From: Promerops cafer
Taxonomy: Eukaryota > Chordata > Aves > Passeriformes > Nectariniidae
DNA: 64,000 nt
Direction: 5' to 3'
Assembly (NCBI GenBank): GCA_013398275.1
Contig: VZSE01011436.1
Coordinates: 309,050-373,049 of the forward strand
This document shows positions 12,801 through 25,100 of this stretch, piece after piece (the first letter of the stretch is position 1; each line of letters begins with the position of its first letter). Both the position numbers and the translations under genes were made by a program. The notes under the pieces are model-generated. The model made no database searches. It had not been told where the DNA came from and was given only the letters and a program-made list of their open reading frames with translations.

Positions 12801-15794
12801 TGTGGGCTAGAGACCCAGACATACTTCAGGTGTGAAGAATCAAGCAAAGTTTTATGCAGAATAAAAACAAGGCTATCAAGCCACCCTGCAGAGCCCCCTG
12901 CTCACAACACTACCCTGCTTCCTGAGCTGCTCATGCACTGCTGGCTGGGGGCCCACTCCACAATAAACAATGAGGAGCTTAAGAAACCTTGAAGAGATAT
13001 CCTTGAAACTGTAGTCCACCCCATTTCATGGGCACCTTTGGCAATCCATAGTCCCAGGCACAGATATTTGTCAGTTCAGTTCAGCTCCTCTGTAAACTCC
13101 ATCTCACCAGGCTGAGAAGAGCAGCGCCCTTGTACCGTATTGCTGTTGGCTAGAATCTCTGAATGGGGTGTTTTGCAATTTCCCTAGCTGGACCTGGTAC
13201 TACAGAGTGGGAGAGAGAGAGGATCCCCACACACCTCTCCTTTCAGGGGGGCTGAAAAATGAGAAATGCATCAACAGGACATTAATCAATCATGTCACAG
13301 TCTTCAGAAAGTACTGGAAGTTGAAGAAATTTTCTCAACAAGGAGGAATAAGAACAAAAATCAATACTTCACAGAACTGCATGATAAAGCACTCTTTTCC
13401 AAGGTGTCACCATCTGTTCTATGTTATGGGGAATAACCTTGATGTTATTACATTACAGGATTATGAAGATACAGTAGTGTGTTAAATCTCAACCAAATGT
13501 ACTAAGCGCAAGAGACACTCGTAGTATCACCGTTGGCTGGAACAACAAACACTGTTCAGGAAAGTGCTTCTGTGGGGATGCAGGACTTGTTAAAGGTGCT
13601 TAAAGGTAAGCACATTCCCAGTGGAGGTGCTGAATGGACTCATTTTCTTAAGCCGTGTCTTCAAAGTCAAATTCTCCCACCCCAGTTCTCCAGCCTTCCA
13701 CAGGGAAAGGGTATTAGGGCTTGATGTCCTGTGCCTCACCAAACTGCAGCTGGTTCAGCAGACTGGTGCCCTTCTGACCATGTACAGCCCCTCATGGCTT
13801 TTTTCTTTCAAGAGGACCAGTCTGAATAAACAAGTACTTTCTACAAGGCAAGGAGCATTGCTGCTCTGCTGAGCACCTCTGTGTAGGTTTCTGCACCAGA
13901 AGGGGAATGGAAAAGATGTGAAAGTGCTTATACCCCAATATAATTCTTAGGAGAGTCCAGCTCATTTACATTACAGCACACACAAAACACCCCCGTGACC
14001 AACAGAAAACAACATGGCAGAATGCATAGCTGTCTTCCTAATGTTTGTTTTTCCTTTTCACTCCTGATGTGGGATTTTTTCCTGCTCCCTTTCCACTTTT
14101 GCCTTGAACCTTGGAAGATGAACAGCTAGGCTTTTTCAGTTAGCTTTCCCAAATAATCTTGGAGCACTTGGAGGTTTTTCCCTTCACATCCTAATTAAGG
14201 GTATATCTGTGTCCCATTGGGACTGAGCCAGTTAACGAACACCATCCGGCAGGTCACTCATAAACTATTTGCCCTGAGACTGAGGGCAAACTCTGGTGAA
14301 TTCCCAAGGAAAGAATCAAATGAACCTGTTAATGAGTGGGGCATTAGAAGGAAGAAAAAAATAAGGCAGGATCTGAAGTCTTAAGGAAATGTAGGAAATA
14401 AAGGTTTGTTTATCTAATGATTTTTACTGGTGTCAATGCACAGGACTGCCCCTCCATTTTAAAGCAGTTGCAAACAAAAGATTCAGTTGCAGATAAGCTT
14501 TGTGACTTGAATTTTGCATAAGACACTTGTAAACATTCCTCAAAGATGGAGAGGAAGAGGGATGTGTAGCACATTCATTTCAAATAAAACCTGGCAGACA
14601 GGTTCCCTTATATCATCATTATCTGAAGCACCAAAATGAGCTTTAGTCCCACCTTAGCCTGCTTTATCTCTCTGTTTAGTTAAATTGGATCCTCTGCCCT
14701 TGGAATATTTAATTTAAGGTCTTTACTGCAACTTTAAAAAATCACCATTCTAACCTTAAAAGTAGCTCTTGGGACACTGCCAGCCTATAAGACATTTAAT
14801 AAGATCCTAGTTTAGTGAAATTTTAATAGAAGATCCAGAGAAGATCTCCAGTGTTAGTTCACCTGTCTGTGAAATGACTCAAGGATCAGGAAAAAAAAAA
14901 CCTTTTCCTTGAAAAAAAAGAAAAAAGTAAACCCTAAAATGCATCCAAAAATTCACTTGTTGTCTAAGAGCAACTGGACTGTTTTTTGTGTCTATGCCAG
15001 TGAGTGGGGTTAGCGTTCACTCTGAGATGACTTAGGATCGGGACAGTATCTTTAACTCAGAATCCCCTTATCATTCTTATAATAATTCTTCATTATTTGC
15101 CTTAAAGCCTGACATACAGCACAGCTAAAAGCTGTACTGCAATAACACAAAAATGGGTCTAAAACTAGAAAAAGTTTGACCTGAGTACAGCTGCATGATT
15201 AATGATCTTTCAGATGAGAATAAAAAAACCAGTTGCTTTAAAAACCCACCAAAACCAGCCAATTTCTAAAAAGAATTAAGGTTTTAGTTATAGTGTAGGA
15301 AAGATCACTTAAAATATTTTATCAGAGCTTGTACTACAGGTAAAGGAAAGGATCCTACATTGTCCTAATGTTGTTTTCTGCTTATCTGCAGAAAACTAGT
15401 GACAGGACCTCCACTGGCATTCTTTATATTGGTTAGAAGGAGACCAAAAACACCACATACTGTTTTTTTCAAACCTGACGCAGCAATGTGGAAGGGAGGA
15501 CTCACTGAGGGTCAGAAGCTTTGCAGTGAGGCAGAAAGGAAGAAAATTAGTGAGATTTTCTCCTTTGTCTAAGTTCTTCTGACACAGAACAAGGGAAAAA
15601 TTCTTAGATTGCTCACAATTGTCACATGACGTCACTGCTAGAAAACACATCTTGCCTCTTCTAAAGCTATAGCATGACCCATAAAACCCCTTGTTTATTA
15701 TTTTTGCCAAAACCACCAGGTCCCCAGAGTAAAAGTATCAACAAAAGGCACAGAGGTCCCTGGAATGGCTCTCTGATTTGAAACAAGTGAATAT
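9849..15794. other. noncoding AT-rich DNA, no gene seen
   Basis: No gene was recognised. Simple tracts include a C-run at about 10756-10765 and a T-run near 11529-11541. The portion 11790-12110 is unusually rich in homeodomain- and POU-type motifs (ATTAAT, TTAATC, TTTGCAAAT around 12059-12067) without simple-repeat character, and resembles vertebrate conserved noncoding sequence, but that needs an alignment. The short region 12246-12270 is G-rich (runs of two to five G), enough at most for a weak two-layer quadruplex. Confidence 0.55.
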
Positions 15795-16046
15795 CTAAAC
15801 TGCAAGACTGGTGTTTCTGCTAATTCTGGATTGATAGCCTCTTAGAGACAGGACATCCTGCAAGTTTTCAGTTTGGCTGTTACCCCCTCCTCCAGGTGGA
15901 TGGCATTTAGGTTCTTGCATCTGCTGAAACGTGTTGTTCATATCCTGCTCCTCAAAAGAGCTTCCTGTGTCCTTTGTGGTGTCCATTAGCAGAGGGCTGA
16001 CAGATGCTGAAGGCATCTCATCACCTTTCAGCCACCCTGGGGGAGC
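15795..16046 (-). other. weak candidate terminal exon, product unknown
   Basis: On the minus strand a pyrimidine-rich tract ending in CCCCCAG (about 16047-16085) is followed by an open frame of roughly 83 codons ending at a stop at 15795. The predicted peptide is rich in Ser, Thr, Gln, Asn and acidic residues and ends in NTSLAV. No family was recognised. A second minus-strand open frame of 148 codons lies just upstream (16177-16623). Frames of these lengths are expected by chance in 64 kb, and no upstream exon or poly(A) signal with matching support was found, so I treat this as unproven. Confidence 0.13.
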
Positions 16047-16142
16047 ATCAGTGACAAAGATGGAAATATAAAACAGAGGAGGGCCCCATAATTGCTGTTC
16101 CCTGCTGAACAGTGAGGAAAGGGTGCAGTTCACGTGGGGCAA

Positions 16143-19100
16143 GCAGAAGGCTGTAAACCTGGCATGCTACACATACCTAGTCATGAAGGGTCTCTAGAAG
16201 CAAAGATGACTGGCTTCTGCTTCTGGGCTTTTTTGCTGTCCCCTGGGAGGTGAATTCACATGAAAGCTGGGATGGTATCCTTGCATGATGAACCCTGCTC
16301 CCAAAACATGACTCTGTGACACTGCTGTTGTGCAGTCCCTTCTGGGTCCTCCAGCCATGGCAATCTCCATGAATCCCAGGCAGCTTCACTGTCAGGGCCA
16401 CTTCACAGGCAACATCTTTACAAGCTGATATTTGGCCTATTTCTTTCCCCATGCCACATCTACAGGATATTTTCCACTTCTCTGAAGCCAAGGCCCTTCT
16501 TTTCTTAGTGGGGGACACTTTAACAGGAACAATAAATATGTTATGGATGAGGACAGCTAGCCAGCAACCAAGAGAAAGGAAAACTTGATGAAAGGCAGGA
16601 AATTGGAATTTAATAAGAAGCACAGTAATAGGTTCCTAATATCCACTGTCTCTCCCTTCTCAAGGCCTTACCTGAAGTACAGACAGTGCAGCACTGAGGT
16701 CCCTGTATTGACTTTGGAAGAGATGAGTGATCCTCAGTGAAATCTCCAATGCTGTAGCCAAGGGATCTAAAACGTCTAGATATTTTTGGTCCCTTATCTC
16801 CTGGGCTAACCCATGCCTCTAGTTTTCGAGCCAGAATTCCATGTTCAGCTCAAACATAAGTCAACTGTCTTGACAGAGAAATCAGTAGAATTTTCTAGCC
16901 ATTAATCCCAACAGAATTGCTCCATAATTTCTTACAACACTCACAGGACTATGCAAGTTGCAACACCAAGGTACAAGAATTAGCCAGCTGGCCCCACCAA
17001 GCCTCATCTGGCTTCTTTGTCTCACAGTGACCAGACCCAGCTGCCTGGAGGGAAAACTTGTTTCTACCATAGCCATGGTATCTACCACAAGTTACCCCCA
17101 TGGATTGATATGCTACAGTGGAGGTTCAAGAGGATTTTCACTTCCTCACGTTGTCCTATTTCTATTTCTGTATTCTACTCACAATTCAAAACATCAAGGG
17201 AACTTTCAAAGCAACATTCTCTATTTCACAATGTCGTGGTAAATCAAACATATGTAGACCGAAAACCTAATAAAAAAACTATGAGGAGTTTTAATCAGAA
17301 GAGTATATTGAAATGTAGATAGTAAAACTGCTGTAACTAACTGCAGATGCTAAAGAAACTATAAAGCTGCAGTCAGCATGATTTGCCACATTACTGTGTT
17401 AGAGCAAAGACTGACTATTGTTTTACTATTTGACTTAATAAACTGGCTTTTTTTATTATATAATGCACGAAGTTGCTGTGGTTTTACTATAGTAAATACA
17501 ATTCAACCGTAGTTTAAGAGAGATGCTGTTTTCATTTGCTTTCTTTAATACACACATTAAAGCTGGGAGGAGTGCTTTTGTAACACTTCTTCTTTGCCTT
17601 TCCTTTACTTTTCCCTTAACTTTGTGTTTCAATATGTGGTTTCTGTGTTCGACTATTTTGCAATTTGTTTGTGCTTTCCTTGAAATAGGAAGTTGTCTTC
17701 AGTGTTTTTTGGAAGTACAAAGGTTTGATATTTGAGACAGAGAAGAGTGACAACATTTGGATTCCACTTTCAGACAGATATGATGGTTTCTGCATTTGAA
17801 ATACAAGCTGTTTTGCTCAGTTCTCATTCTGAAGTTTCTGTATGAGAGGTATATATTGCTGGGTAGTGGTCATTTGGTCCATCTGGAAATCAGCATCCTT
17901 AGAGACAGAAGGATGAGCTGTAAGGGATTCCTGGTTTTCTTCATGGTGTTATATTTGTACATTCAGCTTAGCTCTTTCCCTCTGTGCTTGCTTTCTTTCC
18001 TTTCCACCCACCCAGAGAGCAGCAGTGTGATATTCTCTGAGAATTATGTGCTGGTGCCAGACTGACAGTCATAGAAACCACAGAAACAGAAAAATGTGTA
18101 GATCTTACTTTCCTACTCCCAGAGGCTAGGATGACACAGCTCCAGCATGGATGGGGAGAAAGCATGTTAATAAAAAAAAAATTCACATTAATCATCCAAC
18201 TAATGCCAACTGACAGTGATTTTCTCCATGTGTCATTGTTAATTGTATTCTTACTGCTTTACATGTGAATATACATCTCAGTAGTCAGCCCCTGCAGCCA
18301 AGGAATATTACAATAAAACCCAGGCCTGTGACACTCATTCAGGCTGGTGCATTAATGCGAGCATTTAAAGGATTCACTAAAGTTCAGTATCGCCTGTTGG
18401 GACTGTCTATTCTCCAGCAGCAATTCACAGCAGCTGCCTGTGGGCCAGGAGCACCACAGACACCACACACCCCTCATCCTGCCACAGGACATGCCCTCTG
18501 CAGCATGAGAGATAGTCTGCTTGGGTTTCTTACTCAAGCAATCACAACTTGGCAAGGAAATCCTGGCACAAACAGCCAGAAATCCAAGCATGTCCTTAAT
18601 TCCTTGTGCACTGCTCCAAAGGCATTTGGATAAAAGTTGAGGGTTGACTTACCTGTTTTCCTCACTATTTCTCCCTAAAGCTGTCACCGCCAAATTTTAT
18701 CACTGGCCAAAAAAATAAAGATTTGAAATACATCCTATTTTTTGATTTTTTTTTTAAATTAACAAAGACAAGTGGGAGTTATTTGGGTTTTTTTAAAATT
18801 GTACTTAATGTCATTTATTGCCAGTGCAATGCATGGCCAGAGGAAATTGAGCTGACTTTGTTTTGAACAAAGACAGTTGACCAGAGCAATCAATGCCATT
18901 GGAGGAAAGCTCTGGTCAAAACCCAATGTCTGCACTGAAACCAGCTCTATCACTGACCAAATGGGAGCCATAACCTCAAAACTCAGAGAAGTTTTGGGTG
19001 CAGGCAACTTCAAAGCCAAATATTAAGCTCCTGCAAAAAAAGGAAGATAAAACCCTGCAACAACCACTCCTTTCAGCTGAAATGCTTGGGGGAAATTAAT

Positions 19101-22100
19101 TTTCTGACCAAAATCTATGAATTTAACTTTGCATCTTGCATGTCAACTCTGATACTTCACCTTCACATCTTCTCCACTATAAGCAAGTGAATCCTTTGGC
19201 TTTAGATGTCATAGTATCAAGTCAGGCTCACTACTGAGAAGGAAACACCACCAGCAAGAGAAGCAAAATAAGCATAGCAGAGCCACTAAGTATTTAGCCA
19301 TATTCTGTCCATCTTTGTCATTTTTGCTTCCTTCCTCAGTTATCCTCCCCTTACCAGCTCAGAAAAAAACTGGCAGCTATTTTAGGTGTCCCACTGTTAT
19401 CACTGAGATGCAATCCCTGCTAAACCAGCTATTTCCAATGCATTGCCAAGTAAACCCTGGGCTGACCTTTGACTTCATCTTCTGAAATATGACCATAAAA
19501 ATAATGAGCCTGTAAACTGCTTTTGGCAATTATGCTGCTGCTGGAATGAAAGGACGTTGTCATTAGCATGCAGCTTATGAACCCCAGCTTGCTGGTCCTG
19601 GCAGGCAGCCAGCCTGGGAAACCGAGCCGGCCTTAAAGCTGACACAGGTTCAATGGGATAATTAGGCAGCCTTTTTGTTTGAGTTTGTTGATATAAATGT
19701 GGTAGAGATTAGCCTTTTCCCCCTCAGCTCTGGGTAATGGTCAGGGCTAACAGGTGTCAGGCTAATGGTGGTGCGGGAAATTAATACTTGGTTTCCTGGT
19801 ACCTTCCTTTGTTGTTTTTCCCCACAGAGGAATTCCTCCAAATCTTCTAGCACTTTGCAAGCACCTTCCCTCCCTCCCTCCTTTCCCCTTCTTATTTATC
19901 TTTGCCCAAAACATTTTATCAAGGAGAGCATGCCATTGAGTCACATAAAAAAAGCTGGGAAGTGTTGACTGGAAAATAAATTACCATCAATCACATCGGT
20001 CAATCAGCCTTCCATTTATTAGGTTAAGGAATAAAACTTAAATTTTCAAACTGCAATTGGCCAGATCTTTTTTTGAAGTTCATGGGAAATCTCCGGGGAA
20101 ATGAGCCAAAGCAGAATAAAGGACACCCAAAACGTCACACAGCTCTGAACAAACTACAGTACCACTTATAAAAGCGTTTGGGTCACTTAAACATCTGGTT
20201 ATCTTAAGCAACTTGGAACAGGGTTCTTGGCACTCAGTAGGAATTGAAAATGCCAGATCACCTAACAGCTCTCTGTAAGTCCTTAAAGCAGAGTCTATCT
20301 GTGCTTTATGTCAAAGTAAGTGAGACAGCAAGAGAAATGGTGAGTATGCCTCTGCACATGCTGTAGTCAGCCAATAGCCCATGCAGAAAGGAAGCTTTCA
20401 TACTCATTTTACTCATACACACTGCCTTTTATCTCGAGGGTTGCCAAAGCACTGCAAAGGGACAGTGAGGCCCTTTACCAAAATCACTTTGCCCATCCCC
20501 AAAATGGAGCTACTTCTGGGGAGAGACCTGCTAACTTGTGCATCAAACACACATGGCAGCTTAGATGGGAGAGGTAAAAGCCATATGAAAGGATATTTTC
20601 CTGGTAACATGCCATTGTTTATGCAGGACATGGTGGTAGGTAGCCTTTCAATTAAAAGAAAACACAGCAGGGAGGACAAAACCCCCATTCTGTTAAGACG
20701 TGGCAGAGACCCACCAGCTGAACCTCATGGTGGTCTCAGTAATTGTGCAGGCTTTCTCTTCCTTTCTTTCCCTCTGCTTTTTCTTTTCCCCCATTAGTAT
20801 TCTGTTTTCCCCAGACCTACAACCCTTGTCTTCCCAGTTTCCCAGCCTGTCATCGGTTCCACACTCCGCACCCACTTTCTGGAATACACAAACCACTTGA
20901 TTTCCTGCTTCCCTTCTCGTCACACCCATCTGATCCTCTCCAGATCCTTGCTGTACCTCATCACTACTCTGCTTCAAGGCACAGCCGGCCCACGAGTCAA
21001 CTCCTAGGCATAAAGGCCATACTTTTTTCCCTGCTCCCCACGGGATGGTGCAAAGACATTTTTCAGAGTCCCTTTCAGCCCCTTCATTTAGCAAAGGAGG
21101 TCGCCTTCCCAGTGGTGCTGGCCCCTCTGATTTGCCAGAGGCACAGAAGTACGCATCTAAGGTGGGAAGGATGAGGATTGCTGTAGTCCAGCTTCAGTCC
21201 TGCCTGCCTTCAGAAGAGAGGTGCTCGTGCTTTACAAAGCCTCTCGACAATACAAAGTGGAAAGAGTCACAAGAATGAGGTTGTATCTCCACTTTCATTA
21301 AAGGCCTTTCTTGAGAACCTACTGGGTTTAGCTTGGGCCACTGGTGCAGCCATGAAACCATGGAACTCAGCCCAGGCCACCTATTTCCCAGCTTTGCAGG
21401 CCCATACACAGCAAATCACGGGCTGTGCCCTGCCCAGACAACTCGCCTGGAAGTCTGACATGGCCATATCCATCTGCAATGCAGTTGCAATTTAAACACC
21501 ATCTTTACCATGAGAACTACAAAGATGTCAATATATGGGGCATAGGAAAGAAGAAGGTAAGAGATATTTTGCTGTCTGCCTTGCCCCCAAGACCTCTGTG
21601 AAGAAAAGAGAGCTAATACAAGCCCCTCCTTAAATAGTTGAAAGTGAAGATCCACTGGTTGGAATTTGGGTGTTGGCAAACCTTTCAGTGGGAGGTAAAC
21701 TGTAAGCTTTTAATGATGTGAATAAGTTCCTTGTAACATATTAAAATGGGAATTTCTCCATTTGTTGAAGTCTCTAACTGAAAAGCAAATGCATTTCCAA
21801 TTTTATATTTCCGATTGAAAACAATTTGTTGGGCTAAAGGCCAGAATCACTGCTTGAAATCTCTGGCTTTTGTAATGAAATGTATCAGACTAGGTAAACA
21901 CAAGGGTTTACTGCAACCTAAAAATATATTAATCTGTCTATTCCTGAAAACAGCAGTGAAATAATATTGTGCTTACAAAGTCCTGTTGCATGCAAGAGGT
22001 ATATCTGAGTTTGTGTACCATAGTAATATTTGAGTTTCCTCAGCCTTGGGCTCAACAACCTGAATATGAAACACTAAAGAAAAAAAAACAAAAACATAAT

Positions 22101-25100
22101 AATCAACCTCCCTTTGTCAGATTGCCAAAGACTGGAAAACAGAGGCAGCACTCATTTTACAGAGATTATGATAAACCCTTCCCTTAGCTTTTCTTACTGT
22201 GAGTAGCCCAATAATGAATTTACCATGAAAGTCAGATGGAGAATGGTGATACTTCATCCTGATGGAGTCTGACACCAAGAGAAGATGATACAGCCTGCCC
22301 TACAATGGTAAAACCACTGAAAAATCCCATCCCAAAAACCACATGTAGCAAACAAACAACATTCATTCCATCAGCAACTTTGATTAAACTAAAATGCCTG
22401 CAAAACACAGCATATGATTTTTCTATTTGTGGAGTGGTTCAAAGTTTTTAAGGCACAGACCTAACTTATTGACGAAGAAGAATGCAATGCCAAGATTTCT
22501 GAAAGATAAACATATCCTTCAGATAATTGTCTGTGGTCAAAGTAGTGCCCCAGAATCCAGAGTGGCTTTTTTAATGCCTGGGTTGGTCCAAACTGGCCCT
22601 GGTTTTGATTTGGGAAGGTGCAAGTAGAGCTCTGCAAGCTCCCAGTCCAAGGCAGCAAAAGGCGTGAGGAGAAATGAGCAGGGAAAACATCTCTGCCAAA
22701 GGACACCCAGAAAGTCAAGGGACAGCAGGGCAATACTTTGAAACAGAAAAGTGACAGAGCAAATAGGACTAAGGAGATTTACTGCTGATTCCTAGAGGAT
22801 GCCAGCAAAAGAGCATCGGCAGGGTAATATTTGCAGCATCAAGGCTGCAAGTAAGTGGATGAATTAAGGTGGCAGCCTGGCAATAGCACAGCCATAATTT
22901 AACAGCAGGCTGTAGCACAGAGGATCCTGACAACCTGCCAGCCCTGCAGGTGCAGGCTCAGAGTTTGCACCATGACATTAATTCACATGTAATCAAAGTC
23001 TTCCCATAAGAGAAATATCTCTTGCCCCATTCACAGAGTATTATTCATGTGCTGCACATGAATCTTTTGCTTACGTTAGTGTCCTGGTCTGAAGGAGCCT
23101 TCACTTGAATTACTATCTTCTATAAGGTCCTTGAGTACTTTAGCACTTTGTATATAATTTTAAAAGTCAGTACCAACAGAGAGAGAGGCACATGCAAAGA
23201 ACCCACTTGCAGACACAACCAAGCATCTCCAAAAAATAAAGAGAGGAGAGGAGAGAAAACAGCCAAAAACCTCAAATAAAGATTTAAACTCTCATTTCTA
23301 TTGACTGAAGATGAAAAAAGAAAAAAAACCCCAACACTAGGTCATCATTAAAAAGTGGATTCCAGGGAGGGAAAATAAAAACATTCAGACCCAAAATTCA
23401 AAACACCACTGAAATGTGGAATCTGAAGATGGGAGAGGTCAAAGAGGATTCAGGTCTTGCCCTGGAAAAGTTTGTTGTTACAGACAGAAAGAAAGAGGAA
23501 AAAAAGTGAATGTTTTCTGTTTCTTCTAAAACGGAGTCTTTAAGAGATCTTTTAGAAGCTGGGTAGTGGGAAGTGTGGGATAGGATTTCACAGCTTTTGG
23601 CAGCTGTCTTGTGCCTTCTTTCCCCATTCACAGTGAGAACAGATTTCTTTCTAAAAGTATTGGCTAATTCCATAGGGAAAAAGGATGCCTCAGGAGTAAA
23701 ACACTGTTGAACTCCCATTTGCACCAGTTTTGAACTGAGGTACATTCAGCTGACTTCACTGGCATCAGACCTCATCTGTACTGACCTAAAAAACCAGAAC
23801 AAGACAACACACCAAAAAAACAGCCTTGCAAATCTTTGCAAAAGGTAAGCTGATCTAATGATTGGGGATTTTTGTTTCTCAGTATGCAAGAAGATGCAAT
23901 CACTTGAGTAAGAACTCAAGGCATCTTCCAAGTAATTATATTATATGATGTATATTATATTATCTTATATCCCATAAAAGCTGCCTCTCTCTGAGCCACT
24001 ACACAATCTGCTTTTCCCTTGCACTAGAAAAAATGCTTTTCCTTGCTTCACAGAAATCTCCCTAGAGCAGTCATGAGTGAATAGTCCACCGGTAAGGAAA
24101 GGCTAAAAATATTTCCAGATGAGCTCTCTTGTGGACAGCAGTTGAGAAAAATCTATTACAGGATCCTGCATATAGAATACACAACATCAATAAATTAACC
24201 ATCCCACACAGAATTCAAAGGCCTTTCCACTTTCACATCAATTGTGAAACACAAAAATTTAAGAAAAGAAGCAATACTTGCTGCTGGGATTGAGGTGGGA
24301 CTAATGATGACTAATGCACTTGTTATGGAGCATTCTTCAATTAATTCCCCTGGGAGGCAGTGAATCTTGTTATCTAATCTTGCACACACATCCCTAACCT
24401 GCACTTATTTTCCACAAGTATGCTAAGCACTTTCTGTGTCTAGAGGAAGCCAAAACATGTATGGTTTTCTGTGAGAAAAACAGCTAAGGTATTTCCCTCA
24501 GAGGATGGCAGACATTCTGGGAGGTGAAAAGGAAATTCAAATATAGCTATACTGAACAAACGTGTCCAGAAGTCTGAAATGGGGTGAATTTGTAATAGGT
24601 CATCTCACAGTCACATCAAGACAGGGAGAGATGCTTTCCACCTGGAAGGAAAGTTAAGAGAGTAGATTTTCAGCTATGCCAGGAATAAAGACTAATAGTA
24701 CTTTCAATAAAATATTCCAACTATGGTTTATGGTTTACAGTGTGATCACAAAAAAAAAATTAAATGGTTATCATAATTCTTTGAGAGGAAAGTACCATTC
24801 AGGCAGAATATTCTCTAAAGAGATCTTGGAAATCGTTACAGTTCATTTGATAATATATTGCCTAATAATAGTTTCCTCTTCCCTCATGCTCCCTTCAGTT
24901 GAAGTGATTCACGATGAATTCATACTCCATGATGAAGTCATCCAACAATCTCTAAATAATAGTCAAAGATGTTAGTACTGTTTATTGTTCTGTCTCAAAT
25001 ACAAGAAGGACGTAATAACATAAATAATAAATATGTAAATATTTCATAAGTACTGTTCTCTGCAGAAAAACATATATACAGGCAAAAAATATTGAAACCA

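Noticed and set aside
20693..21174. Overlapping 133- and 143-codon frames on opposite strands
   Set aside because: Both result from the strand bias of a C/T-rich tract that lacks stops; neither has protein-like organisation.
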